This document shows, piece after piece, positions 1 through 7,789 of a stretch of DNA of 64,000 nt (position 1 is the stretch's first letter; every line of letters begins with the position of its first letter). The notes under the pieces were generated by a model. The model ran no database searches. It saw only the letters and a list, made by a program, of their open reading frames with translations, and was not told the origin of the DNA. A program made the position numbers and the translations under genes. Origin of the DNA: Pueribacillus theae. GTDB taxonomy: Bacteria; Bacillota; Bacilli; Bacillales; UBA6769. Location: positions 124,001 through 188,000 of the forward strand of contig NZ_QCZG01000002.1 of the NCBI RefSeq assembly GCF_003097615.1. The letters run 5' to 3'.

Positions 1-414
1 TAAGCCATGTTTATGCAGCTGTTCTGCTGCAAAACGCAAATTATCTTTGTAAGCGGATAAAGCCACTTCCTTCTTTGTGCCTTCCGGTAAAATGCCTGCC
101 ATGCAATGAAGCTTGTTGCACTTTAGCTCCCGCGCATATCGAATCGCCTGTTCAACAGATTCCTCAAATTCTTCTCGGCGGCTAGGAAGAATCGCGATCC
201 CTCTGTCTCCCTGTTCCCAATTTCCCGGAGGCAAATTAAACAGAACCGTTTTCAGCTCATATTCGTGCAATTTTTGTTTTATTTGCTCAGGCGAAAAAGC
301 ATAAGGAAATTGAAATTCAACATGTGTGAATCCCGAATCCTTCGCTTTTTTGAACCGTTCCAAGAAAGGAACTTCAGTAAATAATGTTGTTAAATTTGCC
401 GCAAATTGGTACAT
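1..414 (-). CDS. Hydroxypyruvate isomerase-like sugar isomerase (partial, 3' part off the left edge)
   Basis: The first 138 codons of a TIM-barrel sugar isomerase of the hydroxypyruvate isomerase (Hyi)/xylose-isomerase-like family; the rest lies beyond the left edge. The N-terminus has the family pattern: an F-A-A-N-L-T strand, then FLERFKKAKDSGFTHVEFQFP, then a strand with FNLPPGNWEQGDRG. These form the first barrel strands and the substrate loop. The family interconverts hydroxypyruvate and tartronate semialdehyde or related short sugars in the cytoplasm. The start at 414 is fixed by a strong ribosome binding site (AAGGAGAGGG on the minus strand, 421-430). The exact substrate cannot be told from this fragment. 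Confidence 0.7.
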   Translation of the reverse strand, partial: MYQFAANLTTLFTEVPFLERFKKAKDSGFTHVEFQFPYAFSPEQIKQKLHEYELKTVLFNLPPGNWEQGDRGIAILPSRREEFEESVEQAIRYARELKCNKLHCMAGILPEGTKKEVALSAYKDNLRFAAEQLHKHGL

Positions 415-602
415 GTCTATCCCTCTCCTTGTAATTCGAATCATTCGTTGCCGCAACATTTGTTATATTATGTATAAGCGGGCTGGCTGTCCTAACGTTG
501 GCAAGTAATGTTATCATTATACTATTGGATCGAAAAACAAGGCAAAAAGTTCTCGTTCCTGATGAAAGAAGAGAATTAGCAAGCAAAGAGTGGTCATTAG
601 CT

Positions 603-636
603 AAAAATCCAGCCAAATAAAATGGCTGGATTTTTT
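603..636 (-). terminator. Intrinsic terminator after the MFS transporter gene
   Basis: The hairpin AATCCAGCCA / TGGCTGGATT is followed on the minus strand by a run of T. A-tracts on both sides would let it act in either direction. It lies just downstream of the MFS gene stop. Confidence 0.85.
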
Positions 637-644
637 CGCTGATT

Positions 645-1919
645 TTAATGTGAAGGGACTTCTGTCGAAATGTTTGTCTTCGTTTGCTTTTTTCTCTTTA
701 GCGCAGTTGGCAGCCTCAATGACACGAAGCCGGCCATGAAGAGAACAACTGCAGCGCTGCCAAATGAAATCCAGTGGGTATGGAATGTTTCGAAAGCCCA
801 GCCACCTAATAACGAACTAAACGTAGCCGCAACTTGGTGTGAGAAATAAGCCCACCCAAACATAATGCCTACGAGGCGTACGCCGTATATGTCAGACATA
901 ATCGCAGAAGAAAGGGCCATATTCCCTGCCCATACTACTCCGGATATCATGGCAACAATGTAAAGCTGGAACACCACAGTTACCATCACTAAGAAAATAA
1001 ATGCAAGGCCCCTCACAAAATAAATAAGCGCGAGCAAATTTTTCCGCGGCACACGATCAGCAAAATATCCCATAATAAGTGTACCGGGAATGGCCGCCAA
1101 CCCGATTGCGCCAATAGCCAGCGATGCCGTCACTTCGGTAAACCCGTGATCAACGAGCATCGGAATTCCATGCGTTCCAAGCAGGTTCATTCCATAACCG
1201 CATGCAAATAGCCCGATTGCAATTTGCCAGAAAGGCAACGTTTTAAACGCTTCCCTTAATGTTAAATCCGGATGAGGGTCCTGCGGTTTCACTTTTGGCT
1301 TCGCTCCGGTTGCGTCAGGTCCTACATCCGCCCCTTCAGGCACATCTTCCCGAATAATGAACAGGGCTGTAGGTACAACGATTAGAAGAAAAACAATTGC
1401 AAAAATAAGAATCGCTTGATGCCATCCGAAAGAACGGATTAAAAATGTAACAACCGGATTCATTCCGGCAATTCCAGCCATTGACCCCGTCGATAGATAA
1501 AACAGCGCCTGGCCTTTCCGTTTAATAAACCAACGCGAAATGATTGGAGTAAAGGCAATTTGGCTCGTAAACGCAAGCCCAAGTGATAAAAATATACCGA
1601 AAGACATCAACAGCTCAAATGGCGAAGAGGAGAACTTTGCCCAAAGGCTTGACAAAAAAACAATAATGGCTCCGGAGATTAAAACGAATTTTGTCCCCCA
1701 TCTCTTTTCCAAATAGCCTGCAAGAGGCATTCCTATTCCGTATAGAAACATGCCTGTCGCGATAATAGCAGATAAACCTGTGCGGCTTATTGCGAAATCT
1801 TCCAGCATTGGCAGGAAAAACGGCCCGATGCTCATTCTCATGCCAACCGTTAAAAAAGTAATGAATGTTGCAGCATAAACAATTATCCATCCGTAATAAA
1901 ATTCTCTCTTTTTCCCCAT
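645..1919 (-). CDS. MFS transporter (monocarboxylate/oxalate-formate-type)
   Basis: A 424-residue, 12-helix major facilitator protein of the cytoplasmic membrane. The N-terminus (FYYGWIIVYAATF, then a GxRxSxGPFF segment) resembles the OFA/monocarboxylate branch of the superfamily. A hydrophilic central loop (about residues 200-225, rich in D, P and K) separates two six-helix halves. I chose the ATG at 1919, preceded by AAGGGGAG, over a GTG nine codons upstream that has no ribosome binding site. It is transcribed divergently from mntR and ends at a clear terminator. The substrate is unknown; a small organic acid is a family-based guess. Confidence 0.75.
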   Translation of the reverse strand: MGKKREFYYGWIIVYAATFITFLTVGMRMSIGPFFLPMLEDFAISRTGLSAIIATGMFLYGIGMPLAGYLEKRWGTKFVLISGAIIVFLSSLWAKFSSSPFELLMSFGIFLSLGLAFTSQIAFTPIISRWFIKRKGQALFYLSTGSMAGIAGMNPVVTFLIRSFGWHQAILIFAIVFLLIVVPTALFIIREDVPEGADVGPDATGAKPKVKPQDPHPDLTLREAFKTLPFWQIAIGLFACGYGMNLLGTHGIPMLVDHGFTEVTASLAIGAIGLAAIPGTLIMGYFADRVPRKNLLALIYFVRGLAFIFLVMVTVVFQLYIVAMISGVVWAGNMALSSAIMSDIYGVRLVGIMFGWAYFSHQVAATFSSLLGGWAFETFHTHWISFGSAAVVLFMAGFVSLRLPTALKRKKQTKTNISTEVPSH

Positions 1920-2007
1920 TTCTCCCCTTCTTTCTAGTTGTATCACGCAAGTATGCTAAGTAACATTCTACATCTTCTCTATATTTACTGCAATAACTTT
2001 CACGCTT

Positions 2008-2017
2008 TTGCTATAAT
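2008..2017 (+). promoter_or_regulatory. mntR promoter (extended -10)
   Basis: TGcTATAAT is an extended -10 box 32 bases before the mntR start. No good -35 hexamer is visible at the usual distance, as is common with extended -10 promoters. Confidence 0.55.
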
Positions 2018-2048
2018 AGGTATTGAAAGTATAGTTGGAGGGAATTTT

Positions 2049-2477
2049 ATGCCTACACCGAGCATGGAAGATTATATTGAGCAAATTTATTTATTAATTG
2101 AAGATAAAGGTTACGCAAGAGTTTCTGATATTGCGGAAATACTTGGAGTCCATCCTTCCTCTGTCACGAAAATGGTACAAAAATTAGATAAAAAAAAATA
2201 TTTGATCTACGAAAAATACAGAGGGTTAGTGTTGACGCCGAAAGGCAAAAAAACCGGGAAACATTTTGTTTACCGGCATGATTTGCTGGAAGAGCTGCTG
2301 CGCATTATCGGAGTGGAAGAAAGCAAAATTTACGAAGAAGTAGAAGGAATTGAGCATCACCTAAGCTTGGAAACCGTCGATCGTATAAGCGACCTCGTTG
2401 AATATTTCAAAGAAGATGAAAATCGCATGAAAGACTTAAAAGCGATTCAGCTAAAAAATGAAGAGCAGGAAGCGTAA
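2049..2477 (+). CDS. mntR: Manganese-responsive transcriptional regulator MntR
   Basis: A 142-residue DtxR/MntR-family repressor. The N-terminal winged helix starts [14 protein letters not shown] and carries the recognition helix [12 protein letters not shown] (about 35-46). The C-terminal dimerisation half carries the metal ligands D8, E11, H77, E99, E102 and H103 expected of MntR (EDYIE and EGIEHHLS motifs). It lacks the SH3-like domain of DtxR, so the length fits MntR. With Mn2+ bound, this family represses Mn uptake genes and in Bacillus can activate efflux genes. The start is set by GGAGGG at 2037-2043; an upstream in-frame extension would be untranslated. Its stop is only two bases from the convergent yetF-like stop. 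Confidence 0.93.
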   Translation: MPTPSMEDYIEQIYLLIEDKGYARVSDIAEILGVHPSSVTKMVQKLDKKKYLIYEKYRGLVLTPKGKKTGKHFVYRHDLLEELLRIIGVEESKIYEEVEGIEHHLSLETVDRISDLVEYFKEDENRMKDLKAIQLKNEEQEA

Positions 2478-2479
2478 TC

Positions 2480-3337
2480 TTATTGCAGCAACGGAGTAAC
2501 TTTTTCTAGGAGCTTTTCGATTTTTTTTGCATTTCCACTATACATTTGCTTGGCAGTTTTTGAGTCTGTTGCAAGTGCAAAAAGCTCAAGATCTGCTTGG
2601 CATTTTTTAATTGTGGCAAGCAATAAAGGGATCTGTACGGGTTCAGGAACCGTAATTTTATCATCAAACAAATCTACCGTTAGCTGCCCCATCGTATCAA
2701 CTTGCCCAAGAAAGACGTTTTCAATCGCAACACCGATTTTTTCAAGCTCTGTTTTCAGCCATTGTCTGTTGAGTCCCCGATTTTTTAACGCTTCATCCAT
2801 AATTTCCCCGTCCATAATGACGGTCTGCGGCTCTTTGACAACCGCTGTAGAAATGTTTAAATCTTTTGGTGTTACAGGTTGTTTGTCCTTTTTTAACAAA
2901 ACACTTAATTCTCCGCTTGATTCAAGCGTCGCAAATTCGACGTCGGAAACTGAGAATACCTTCTGCTTTCTTAATTGACTCAATAAATTATCTGTGGAAT
3001 AATTTTCTTTTTTTAGATTATCTTCTAAAATTTTACCGTCTTTAATAAAAATCGTTGCCTTTCCTTCGATAAAATCACGTACTTTTTTATTTTTTAAAGA
3101 AAGAAAATTGAAAAGAATAGGTATGGCTATCCAGATCAAAATACTTATTGCTCCATAAACGAATGGAATTCCACGATCGATAGAAAGCGTGCCAGCGATC
3201 GCTCCGATCGTAATCCCGATCACATATTCAAAGAAAGACATCTCGGATATTTGTTTTTTCCCTAGAAATTTAATGATAAAAAAAATCCCGATTAAAATAA
3301 CAAAAGAACGTAATGCAATTTCCAACCATGCAGGCAT
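2480..3337 (-). CDS. YetF-like DUF421 membrane protein of the spoVA2mob operon, with a C-terminal DUF1657-like module
   Basis: A 285-residue last gene of the spoVA2mob-type operon. Two or three N-terminal membrane helices (about 10-75) are followed by the conserved DUF421 soluble domain (IEGKATIFIKDGKI, then NLLSQLRKQKVFSVSDVEFA and ESSGELSVLLK). The last 46 residues are not typical of DUF421: they match the DUF1657 protein at the start of the operon at 13 of 26 aligned positions (QAxLExFALxT, AKQ). The ATG at 3337 has GGGAGGG six bases upstream; the TTG two codons earlier abuts the ribosome binding site. YetF-type proteins of this operon are required for the heat-resistance and germination effects of spoVA2mob; the biochemical role is unknown. 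Confidence 0.85.
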   Translation of the reverse strand: MPAWLEIALRSFVILIGIFFIIKFLGKKQISEMSFFEYVIGITIGAIAGTLSIDRGIPFVYGAISILIWIAIPILFNFLSLKNKKVRDFIEGKATIFIKDGKILEDNLKKENYSTDNLLSQLRKQKVFSVSDVEFATLESSGELSVLLKKDKQPVTPKDLNISTAVVKEPQTVIMDGEIMDEALKNRGLNRQWLKTELEKIGVAIENVFLGQVDTMGQLTVDLFDDKITVPEPVQIPLLLATIKKCQADLELFALATDSKTAKQMYSGNAKKIEKLLEKVTPLLQ

Positions 3338-3355
3338 GGGCAACCCTCCCTTTCT

Positions 3356-3562
3356 TTAAAAACCTTTGTATTGCGGCTCCTCCATTTCCAGCTCGCTTAT
3401 CCTTTTTTTTAAATCGTCGATCACGCTTTCACAGCTCATCATCGCTTCATGAAGTTCTCTTTGCGTCTCCCCGTTCGTGGATTGCACGGCGAGTGTTGAG
3501 AGGGTGGCCTGGACATTTTTCATACTGGCTAAACATTGTTTTACTCCTGAAGCTACCGTCAT
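3356..3562 (-). CDS. DUF1657 protein (second copy in spoVA2mob operon)
   Basis: A 68-residue helical protein with the DUF1657 pattern: MTVASGVKQ start, QATL near residue 20, and a C-terminal ELEMEEPQYKGF tail shared with the first-copy tail EAEEPQYKQQ. It has no signal peptide or membrane helix. The ribosome binding site AGGAGG lies seven bases before the ATG. It sits between spoVAEb and the yetF-like gene, as in described spoVA2mob operons. No molecular function is established for the family. Confidence 0.88.
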   Translation of the reverse strand: MTVASGVKQCLASMKNVQATLSTLAVQSTNGETQRELHEAMMSCESVIDDLKKRISELEMEEPQYKGF

Positions 3563-3573
3563 TCGCTTTCCTC

Positions 3574-3924
3574 CTATCCTTTTGGTTTAAACAACAGAGC
3601 GCCAAGAAAGCCAAAGATAATGGCGGCGGAGATTCCTGCGCTCGTTACTTCGAACATCCCTGTTACAACGCCAATTAACCCATGTTTTTCAGCTTCTTGC
3701 ATTGCGCCGTTAACAAGGGAATTGCCAAAACTCATGATCGGCACTGTAGCTCCGGCTCCTGCAAAATCAATTAACCGATCATACAAGCCGAAACCACTAA
3801 GAACGGCGCCAATGACAACAAAAGTACTCAATGTATGGCCTGGAGAAAGTTTGAAAACGTCAAACATAATTTGCCCGATTACGCAAATAAGTCCACCGAT
3901 GAGAAAAGCCCAAAAAAAGATCAT
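3574..3924 (-). CDS. spoVAEb: Stage V sporulation protein AE, Eb type
   Basis: A 116-residue hydrophobic protein with four membrane helices, homologous to the SpoVAEb subunit of the spore dipicolinate channel. Conserved segments include [32 protein letters not shown] and [14 protein letters not shown], near-repeats of segments in SpoVAC (upstream). With SpoVAC it is thought to form the membrane part of the channel moving Ca-dipicolinate in the forespore inner membrane. The start overlaps the spoVAD stop (ATGA), so the two are translationally coupled, with GGAGGTGG upstream. Confidence 0.92.
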   Translation of the reverse strand: MIFFWAFLIGGLICVIGQIMFDVFKLSPGHTLSTFVVIGAVLSGFGLYDRLIDFAGAGATVPIMSFGNSLVNGAMQEAEKHGLIGVVTGMFEVTSAGISAAIIFGFLGALLFKPKG

Positions 3925-4937
3925 GATAAGCCACCTCCATATTCAATTGCCACTGCATGGGCAATACAAGGGATTGTCTCCTTTTGTTGGTAAGAAAGCG
4001 GCGATAACAACGCACCGGTAGCAACTGCAAGAATTTTGTTAAATTCCCCCTTTTTCATCCTGTTTAACAAATGGCCGTAAACCACAACTGCCGAACAACC
4101 CGTCCCGCTTCCGCCAGCGAAAACTTGCTGGTCTTTTTCATAAATCATTAATCCACAATCTAAGTATTTAGATTCATCAATGTCAATGTGATGTTTATGA
4201 AATAAGTCCAATGATACGTCCCGCCCGATTTTTCCAAGATCACCCGTTACAATGAAGTCGTATTCATTAATATCCATGCCTGTATCCTTTAAATGAGCTT
4301 CAATCGTATCGACTGCCGCCGGCGCCATCGCCCCGCCCATATTAAGCGGGTCGGACAAGCCCATATCAACCACTTTCCCAATGGTAGCCGAAGTGATGCA
4401 AGGCCCCTCTCCTTCAGATGTAATCAACGCTGCCCCGGCACCTGTAACCGTCCATTGGGCAGTCGGCGGCTTCTGTGCACCATATTCCGTCGGGTACCTG
4501 AATTGCCTTTCCGCCGAGGCATTATGGCTTACAGCCCCTGTCAACACATGGTTTCCCGCACCGCTGTTAACGATAAGCGCTGAAAGCGCCAGCCCTTCCA
4601 TCGATGTGGAACAAGCCCCGAACAAGCCAAGGTAGGGAGCTCCTATCGTTCTCGCCGCAAAATTAACAGGAGTGAGCTGATTAATAAGATTTCCTGCTAA
4701 CATAAACTGAACTTTGTCTTTTGTAATCCCCGCTTTCTCTGTTGTTCGCAAGAACGCTTCTTCCAAAAGGACGTTTTCAGCCTTTTCATAAGAATCCTGA
4801 CCCATCCAAAGATCCTCATGCAACACATCAAAATCATCAGCTATCTTTCCTCTTGCTTCAAATGGACCGCCAACTGTTGCACTTGATTTGATGACAGGTT
4901 TATTTTCAAATTTCCAAGTCCTGTGTCCCTGTAGCAT
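3921..4937 (-). CDS. spoVAD: Stage V sporulation protein AD
   Basis: A 338-residue thiolase-fold protein that binds dipicolinic acid on the outer face of the spore inner membrane. Recognisable family segments are [14 protein letters not shown] (about 25-38), [15 protein letters not shown] (about 105-120), a GAGAALI stretch and [16 protein letters not shown] (about 275-290). There are no membrane helices, as expected. The ATG at 4937 follows GGGGTGG; a GTG four codons upstream is less well spaced. It lies between spoVAC and spoVAEb as in all SpoVA operons. It is the best-conserved gene of the set. Confidence 0.95.
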   Translation of the reverse strand: MLQGHRTWKFENKPVIKSSATVGGPFEARGKIADDFDVLHEDLWMGQDSYEKAENVLLEEAFLRTTEKAGITKDKVQFMLAGNLINQLTPVNFAARTIGAPYLGLFGACSTSMEGLALSALIVNSGAGNHVLTGAVSHNASAERQFRYPTEYGAQKPPTAQWTVTGAGAALITSEGEGPCITSATIGKVVDMGLSDPLNMGGAMAPAAVDTIEAHLKDTGMDINEYDFIVTGDLGKIGRDVSLDLFHKHHIDIDESKYLDCGLMIYEKDQQVFAGGSGTGCSAVVVYGHLLNRMKKGEFNKILAVATGALLSPLSYQQKETIPCIAHAVAIEYGGGLS

Positions 4938-4938
4938 G

Positions 4939-5418
4939 TTAAAAACCACCCCATTGTATGATAATGGTCTTTATAAGCGCAATGACAAATGCAGAAAACA
5001 CGCCAAACACGATGACAGAACCGGCCAGTTTAAACATATTGCCGCCAACCCCTAATACAAATCCTTCGGAGCGGTGCTCAATGGCTGCTGAAATAACGGC
5101 ATTTCCAAACCCTGTCACTGGAACAGCGGTTCCCGCGCCCGCAAATTGGGCAATTCGGTCGTAAATTCCAAACCCCGTAAGAAGCATTGAAATAAAAATT
5201 AAAACGGCAACGGTTGGGTTCCCGGCAGTTTGTTCCGTAAAATCAAACTGGTAAATGAAAAAGGTTTGAATCACCTGTCCAATTAAACAGATAAAACCCC
5301 CGACTAAAAAGGCTTTTATGCAGTTTTTTAAAACTGGGCGTTTTGTTTCACTTTTTTTTTGCAGCTCTTGGTAATCCTGCTGAACAGGGGTTAAATTTTT
5401 CTTTTTATTGTTCGACAT
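4939..5418 (-). CDS. spoVAC: Stage V sporulation protein AC
   Basis: A 159-residue protein with a short basic N-terminus (MSNNKKKN) and four membrane helices. Its segments FLVGGFICLIGQ, GFGIYDRIAQFAGAGTAVPVTGFGNA and GMFKLAGSVI-like repeats match SpoVAC. In B. subtilis SpoVAC can act as a mechanosensitive channel; in the 2mob operon it is a paralog that changes germination and heat resistance. GAGG lies upstream of the ATG. It ends one base before the spoVAD start. Confidence 0.94.
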   Translation of the reverse strand: MSNNKKKNLTPVQQDYQELQKKSETKRPVLKNCIKAFLVGGFICLIGQVIQTFFIYQFDFTEQTAGNPTVAVLIFISMLLTGFGIYDRIAQFAGAGTAVPVTGFGNAVISAAIEHRSEGFVLGVGGNMFKLAGSVIVFGVFSAFVIALIKTIIIQWGGF

Positions 5419-5445
5419 AACGAAAACCTCATTTCGTTTTTGCGG

Positions 5446-5901
5446 TTAAGTTTTTTCTTTCATCAATTTCTGGATTTTTTCAATTTCTTTCTTCCACTTT
5501 TTTGGTGCTACGTTTTCATTTTCAACTTTGTCTTGCAATTTTTCGATTTCCATCATAATTTTCGTATCATGTGTTACTTCTACTTTTACTTTTTTAAAGT
5601 CTTTTTTTAATTGCGATTTAATTTCTTTTTCAATTTCTTTTAAGTTAAAGCGCTCAAATTGCTCAACTTCAAACGCCACTAAAAGCAAATTTTCGGTATT
5701 TACCGCGTTTGCTTTTGTTATTTCTTCTTTTTTGAGCACTTTTTCAACCGCTTCGTTCGACAGGTTTTGATCGATTGAGCTCTCATTGGACGTTTGGGTA
5801 ATGATCGGATTTTTCGTCTCCTGCTCTTCAGGTGAGCAGCCAACGATTAAACACATAAAAAATGTAAATATCATGATAATCGGTTGTTTTTTTATTATCA
5901 A
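5446..5901 (-). CDS. YhcN/YlaJ-like sporulation lipoprotein
   Basis: A 151-residue predicted lipoprotein: a lysine-containing N-terminus, a hydrophobic stretch and the lipobox LIVGC near residue 22. The mature part is acidic and helical, with a repeated E-I-E-K-E pattern, like YhcN/YlaJ spore proteins. I chose a TTG start at 5901 because GAGGTG is six bases upstream; the GTG at 5908-5910 lies inside that ribosome binding site. It is separated from the first DUF1657 gene by a terminator-like hairpin. It is the second gene of the spoVA2mob-type operon, where such a lipoprotein is typical. Confidence 0.85.
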   Translation of the reverse strand: MIIKKQPIIMIFTFFMCLIVGCSPEEQETKNPIITQTSNESSIDQNLSNEAVEKVLKKEEITKANAVNTENLLLVAFEVEQFERFNLKEIEKEIKSQLKKDFKKVKVEVTHDTKIMMEIEKLQDKVENENVAPKKWKKEIEKIQKLMKEKT

Positions 5902-5928
5902 ATTAGGCACCTCATTTAATTAAGGTTC

Positions 5929-5960
5929 AAAAAAGGTTGGTGATACAAACCACCAACCCT
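5929..5960 (-). terminator. Internal terminator/attenuator inside the spoVA2mob operon
   Basis: The perfect 8-bp stem GGTTGGTG/CACCAACC (5935-5942 with 5951-5958) is followed on the minus strand by TTTTTT. It lies 9 bases after the stop of the first DUF1657 gene and before the lipoprotein gene, so part of transcription should stop here and the first gene should be made in excess. Confidence 0.75.
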
Positions 5961-5967
5961 ACTGGAA

Positions 5968-6174
5968 CTATTGCTGTTTGTATTGAGGTTCTTCTGCTTC
6001 TATTTCTTTCAACCTTGCATCAACGGTATCAACAATCATTTGAGTTTGTTTGGCCGCATTTTGAAAGAGTTGTTTCGCTTGCTGGTTCTCTGTTTGAAGT
6101 GCAAAGCTTTCTAAACTAGCCTGGGCCCCTTTTAAGCTTGCCACTGTTTGTTGTACTTGGGTTGCAACCGTCAT
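5968..6174 (-). CDS. DUF1657 protein (first gene of spoVA2mob operon)
   Basis: A 68-residue soluble helical protein, MTVATQVQQTVASLKG start, QASLESFALQT core and EAEEPQYKQQ tail. It is a paralog of the protein encoded at 3356-3562 and of the C-terminus of the YetF-like protein. The ribosome binding site GAGGAGG is strong. It heads the operon directly behind a candidate sigma-G promoter and just before an internal terminator, which suggests it is the most abundant product. Function unknown. Confidence 0.88.
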   Translation of the reverse strand: MTVATQVQQTVASLKGAQASLESFALQTENQQAKQLFQNAAKQTQMIVDTVDARLKEIEAEEPQYKQQ

Positions 6175-6217
6175 TTTTTATGTTCCTCCTCAAGAAGTAA
6201 TATCATGGAACATTAAT

Positions 6218-6246
6218 TAGAATGGGTTATTTTTTTGAAGATATGA
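6218..6246 (-). promoter_or_regulatory. Candidate sigma-G promoter of spoVA2mob operon
   Basis: On the minus strand TCATA (6246-6242) is 17 bases from CATTCTA (6224-6218). This fits the forespore sigma-G pattern gHATR-17/18-CATnnTA with one mismatch in the -35. It is about 45 bases upstream of the first DUF1657 start. Forespore expression is what is known for SpoVA operons. Confidence 0.55.
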
Positions 6247-6261
6247 TTGTTATTTTTAACC

Positions 6262-6290
6262 AAAAAAAAACTCCTGAAAATAATCAGGAG
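6262..6290 (-). terminator. Terminator of the Ehu-type ABC operon
   Basis: Stem CTCCTGA/TCAGGAG with nine T on the minus strand. It overlaps the stop codon of the ATPase gene. Confidence 0.88.
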
Positions 6291-7069
6291 GAGCTGTTGC
6301 TGCCTGTAAACCTGCTTAAAAAGGATTGCAGCCTTTCGCTTTCTGGATTGATTAAGATTTCTTCCGGCGGTCCTTCCGCTTCAATGACGCCTTCGTTAAG
6401 AAACAAAACCCGATCAGCAATATCTCTTGCGAAGTCCATTTCATGGGTGACAAGAATCATTGCCATTTCGCCTTCTTTCGCAAGGTCGCGAATAACTTCC
6501 AATACTTCGCCGACAAGCTCGGGATCCAATGCTGAAGTCACTTCATCGAACAGCATAATTTTCGGCCTCATGACAAGGGCCCTTGCCATCGCTACTCTTT
6601 GCTTTTGGCCGCCTGACAGCTGAGAAGGATAGAGATCGGTTTTATCGCCTAATCCTACTTTTTCCAGCATCTCGATTGAACGCTGTTTTGCTGATTCTTT
6701 GCTTTCTTTTTGCACATGGATTGGAGCTGCCATGCAATTTTCCAAAATAGTCATGTGAGGAAATAAGTTAAAATGTTGGAACACCATTCCGATATCTCCT
6801 CTTATTTTTCGTAAATGGCTTTCATTGGCATCGACTTGCTTTCCATTCCTTTCCATTTTCCATAAGTTATGGCCATTAACTTCAATCGTTCCTGATGTCG
6901 GTTGTTCCAATGTCATTAACATGCGGATAATCGTTGTCTTCCCTGAACCGCTCGGGCCGATTAACGCAACTTTTTCAGATGGTGAAATATTTAAATTAAT
7001 TCCTTTTAATACATTGACATCACCGAATGATTTATATACATTTTTATATTTTACGATAGGTTCACCCAT
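6284..7069 (-). CDS. ehuA: Amino-acid/ectoine-type ABC transporter ATP-binding protein
   Basis: A 261-residue ATPase of the polar-amino-acid uptake class. Walker A is GPSGSGKTT (about 38-46), the signature is LSGGQKQRVAMARAL, and Walker B is IMLFDEVTSALDPELVGEVL followed by the H-loop VTHEM. It would sit on the cytoplasmic face and drive the two permeases encoded just upstream. ATG at 7069 follows GGAAGGG; a GTG two codons earlier is possible. Order B-C-D-A and the sequence of its partners suggest the ectoine/hydroxyectoine (Ehu) group, though a related amino acid cannot be excluded. Confidence 0.82.
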   Translation of the reverse strand: MGEPIVKYKNVYKSFGDVNVLKGINLNISPSEKVALIGPSGSGKTTIIRMLMTLEQPTSGTIEVNGHNLWKMERNGKQVDANESHLRKIRGDIGMVFQHFNLFPHMTILENCMAAPIHVQKESKESAKQRSIEMLEKVGLGDKTDLYPSQLSGGQKQRVAMARALVMRPKIMLFDEVTSALDPELVGEVLEVIRDLAKEGEMAMILVTHEMDFARDIADRVLFLNEGVIEAEGPPEEILINPESERLQSFLSRFTGSNSSS

Positions 7070-7090
7070 CAACACTCACCCTTCCTTTAT

Positions 7091-7789
7091 TTAAACAGGT
7101 TTGGATTGCACAGTTTCCCGTTTGTCAAAACGCCGGTTGTATTTTTGTTCGAGTTTGCGAATTAAAACTGCTGACGGATAGCTTAGAAGTAAGAAAAAGA
7201 TGGCAACAAGCGTTAATGGTTCAAGATATTTCCAATGCTGCGCTCCGTATTCGTTTGCCATATGAAGCATACCGACGACCCCAATTGTCGATGCAAGCGG
7301 AACTTCCTTGAACATGATGATTAAGTAATTTCCAAGCATTGGAATTGTCGGAGGCAAAGCCTGTGGCAAAATGATTTTCGTCCATGTTTTGCCTGTCGGG
7401 AAATTTAAAGCTCTTGCCGCTTCCCATTGCCCTTTGTCAACTGACTCAATTCCTGAACGGTATACTTCAGAAATATAAGTGCTGAAGTGAATACCGAGCC
7501 CTAGAATTGCTGCAACAAACGGATTTAGTGAAACCCCGACATAGGGAACCATCGGCCATGCATAGTATATAAAAAACAATTGGACAAGAGGCGGCGTTGA
7601 GCGTATAAATTCCATTATCCAAAAGACAATCCATTGAAACGGTCGACCCGGAATCTGCTTCACAAAAAACCAAAAGAACCCAAATACAAGTGAAAACAAA
7701 TAACATGCAATCGTCAGCCCTAACGTCACCCACATTCCTTTAAAAACCATTGGGAATGCGTCGGCCATAACATTCCAATCCCAATTCAT
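7091..7789 (-). CDS. ehuD: ABC transporter permease, EhuD-like
   Basis: A 232-residue inner-membrane permease of the HisMQ/GlnP type with about five helices. The EAA loop that contacts the ATPase is visible as QWEAARALNFPTGKTWTKIILPQA (about 138-161). The MEFIRSTPPLVQLFFIYY segment is typical of polar-amino-acid permeases. It starts one base after the ehuC-like stop, so the pair is translationally coupled and probably forms a heterodimer. The substrate assignment rests on the Ehu-like gene set. Confidence 0.78.
   Translation of the reverse strand: MNWDWNVMADAFPMVFKGMWVTLGLTIACYLFSLVFGFFWFFVKQIPGRPFQWIVFWIMEFIRSTPPLVQLFFIYYAWPMVPYVGVSLNPFVAAILGLGIHFSTYISEVYRSGIESVDKGQWEAARALNFPTGKTWTKIILPQALPPTIPMLGNYLIIMFKEVPLASTIGVVGMLHMANEYGAQHWKYLEPLTLVAIFFLLLSYPSAVLIRKLEQKYNRRFDKRETVQSKPV

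Noticed and set aside
374-616. An 80-codon minus-strand frame overlapping the hyi start
   Set aside because: It overlaps the promoter and ribosome binding site of hyi and has no ribosome binding site of its own.
435-620. A plus-strand frame of about 61 codons with a membrane-like segment in the hyi-MFS gap
   Set aside because: No ATG or GTG start, no ribosome binding site, and it runs through the terminator hairpin of the MFS gene. Probably chance.
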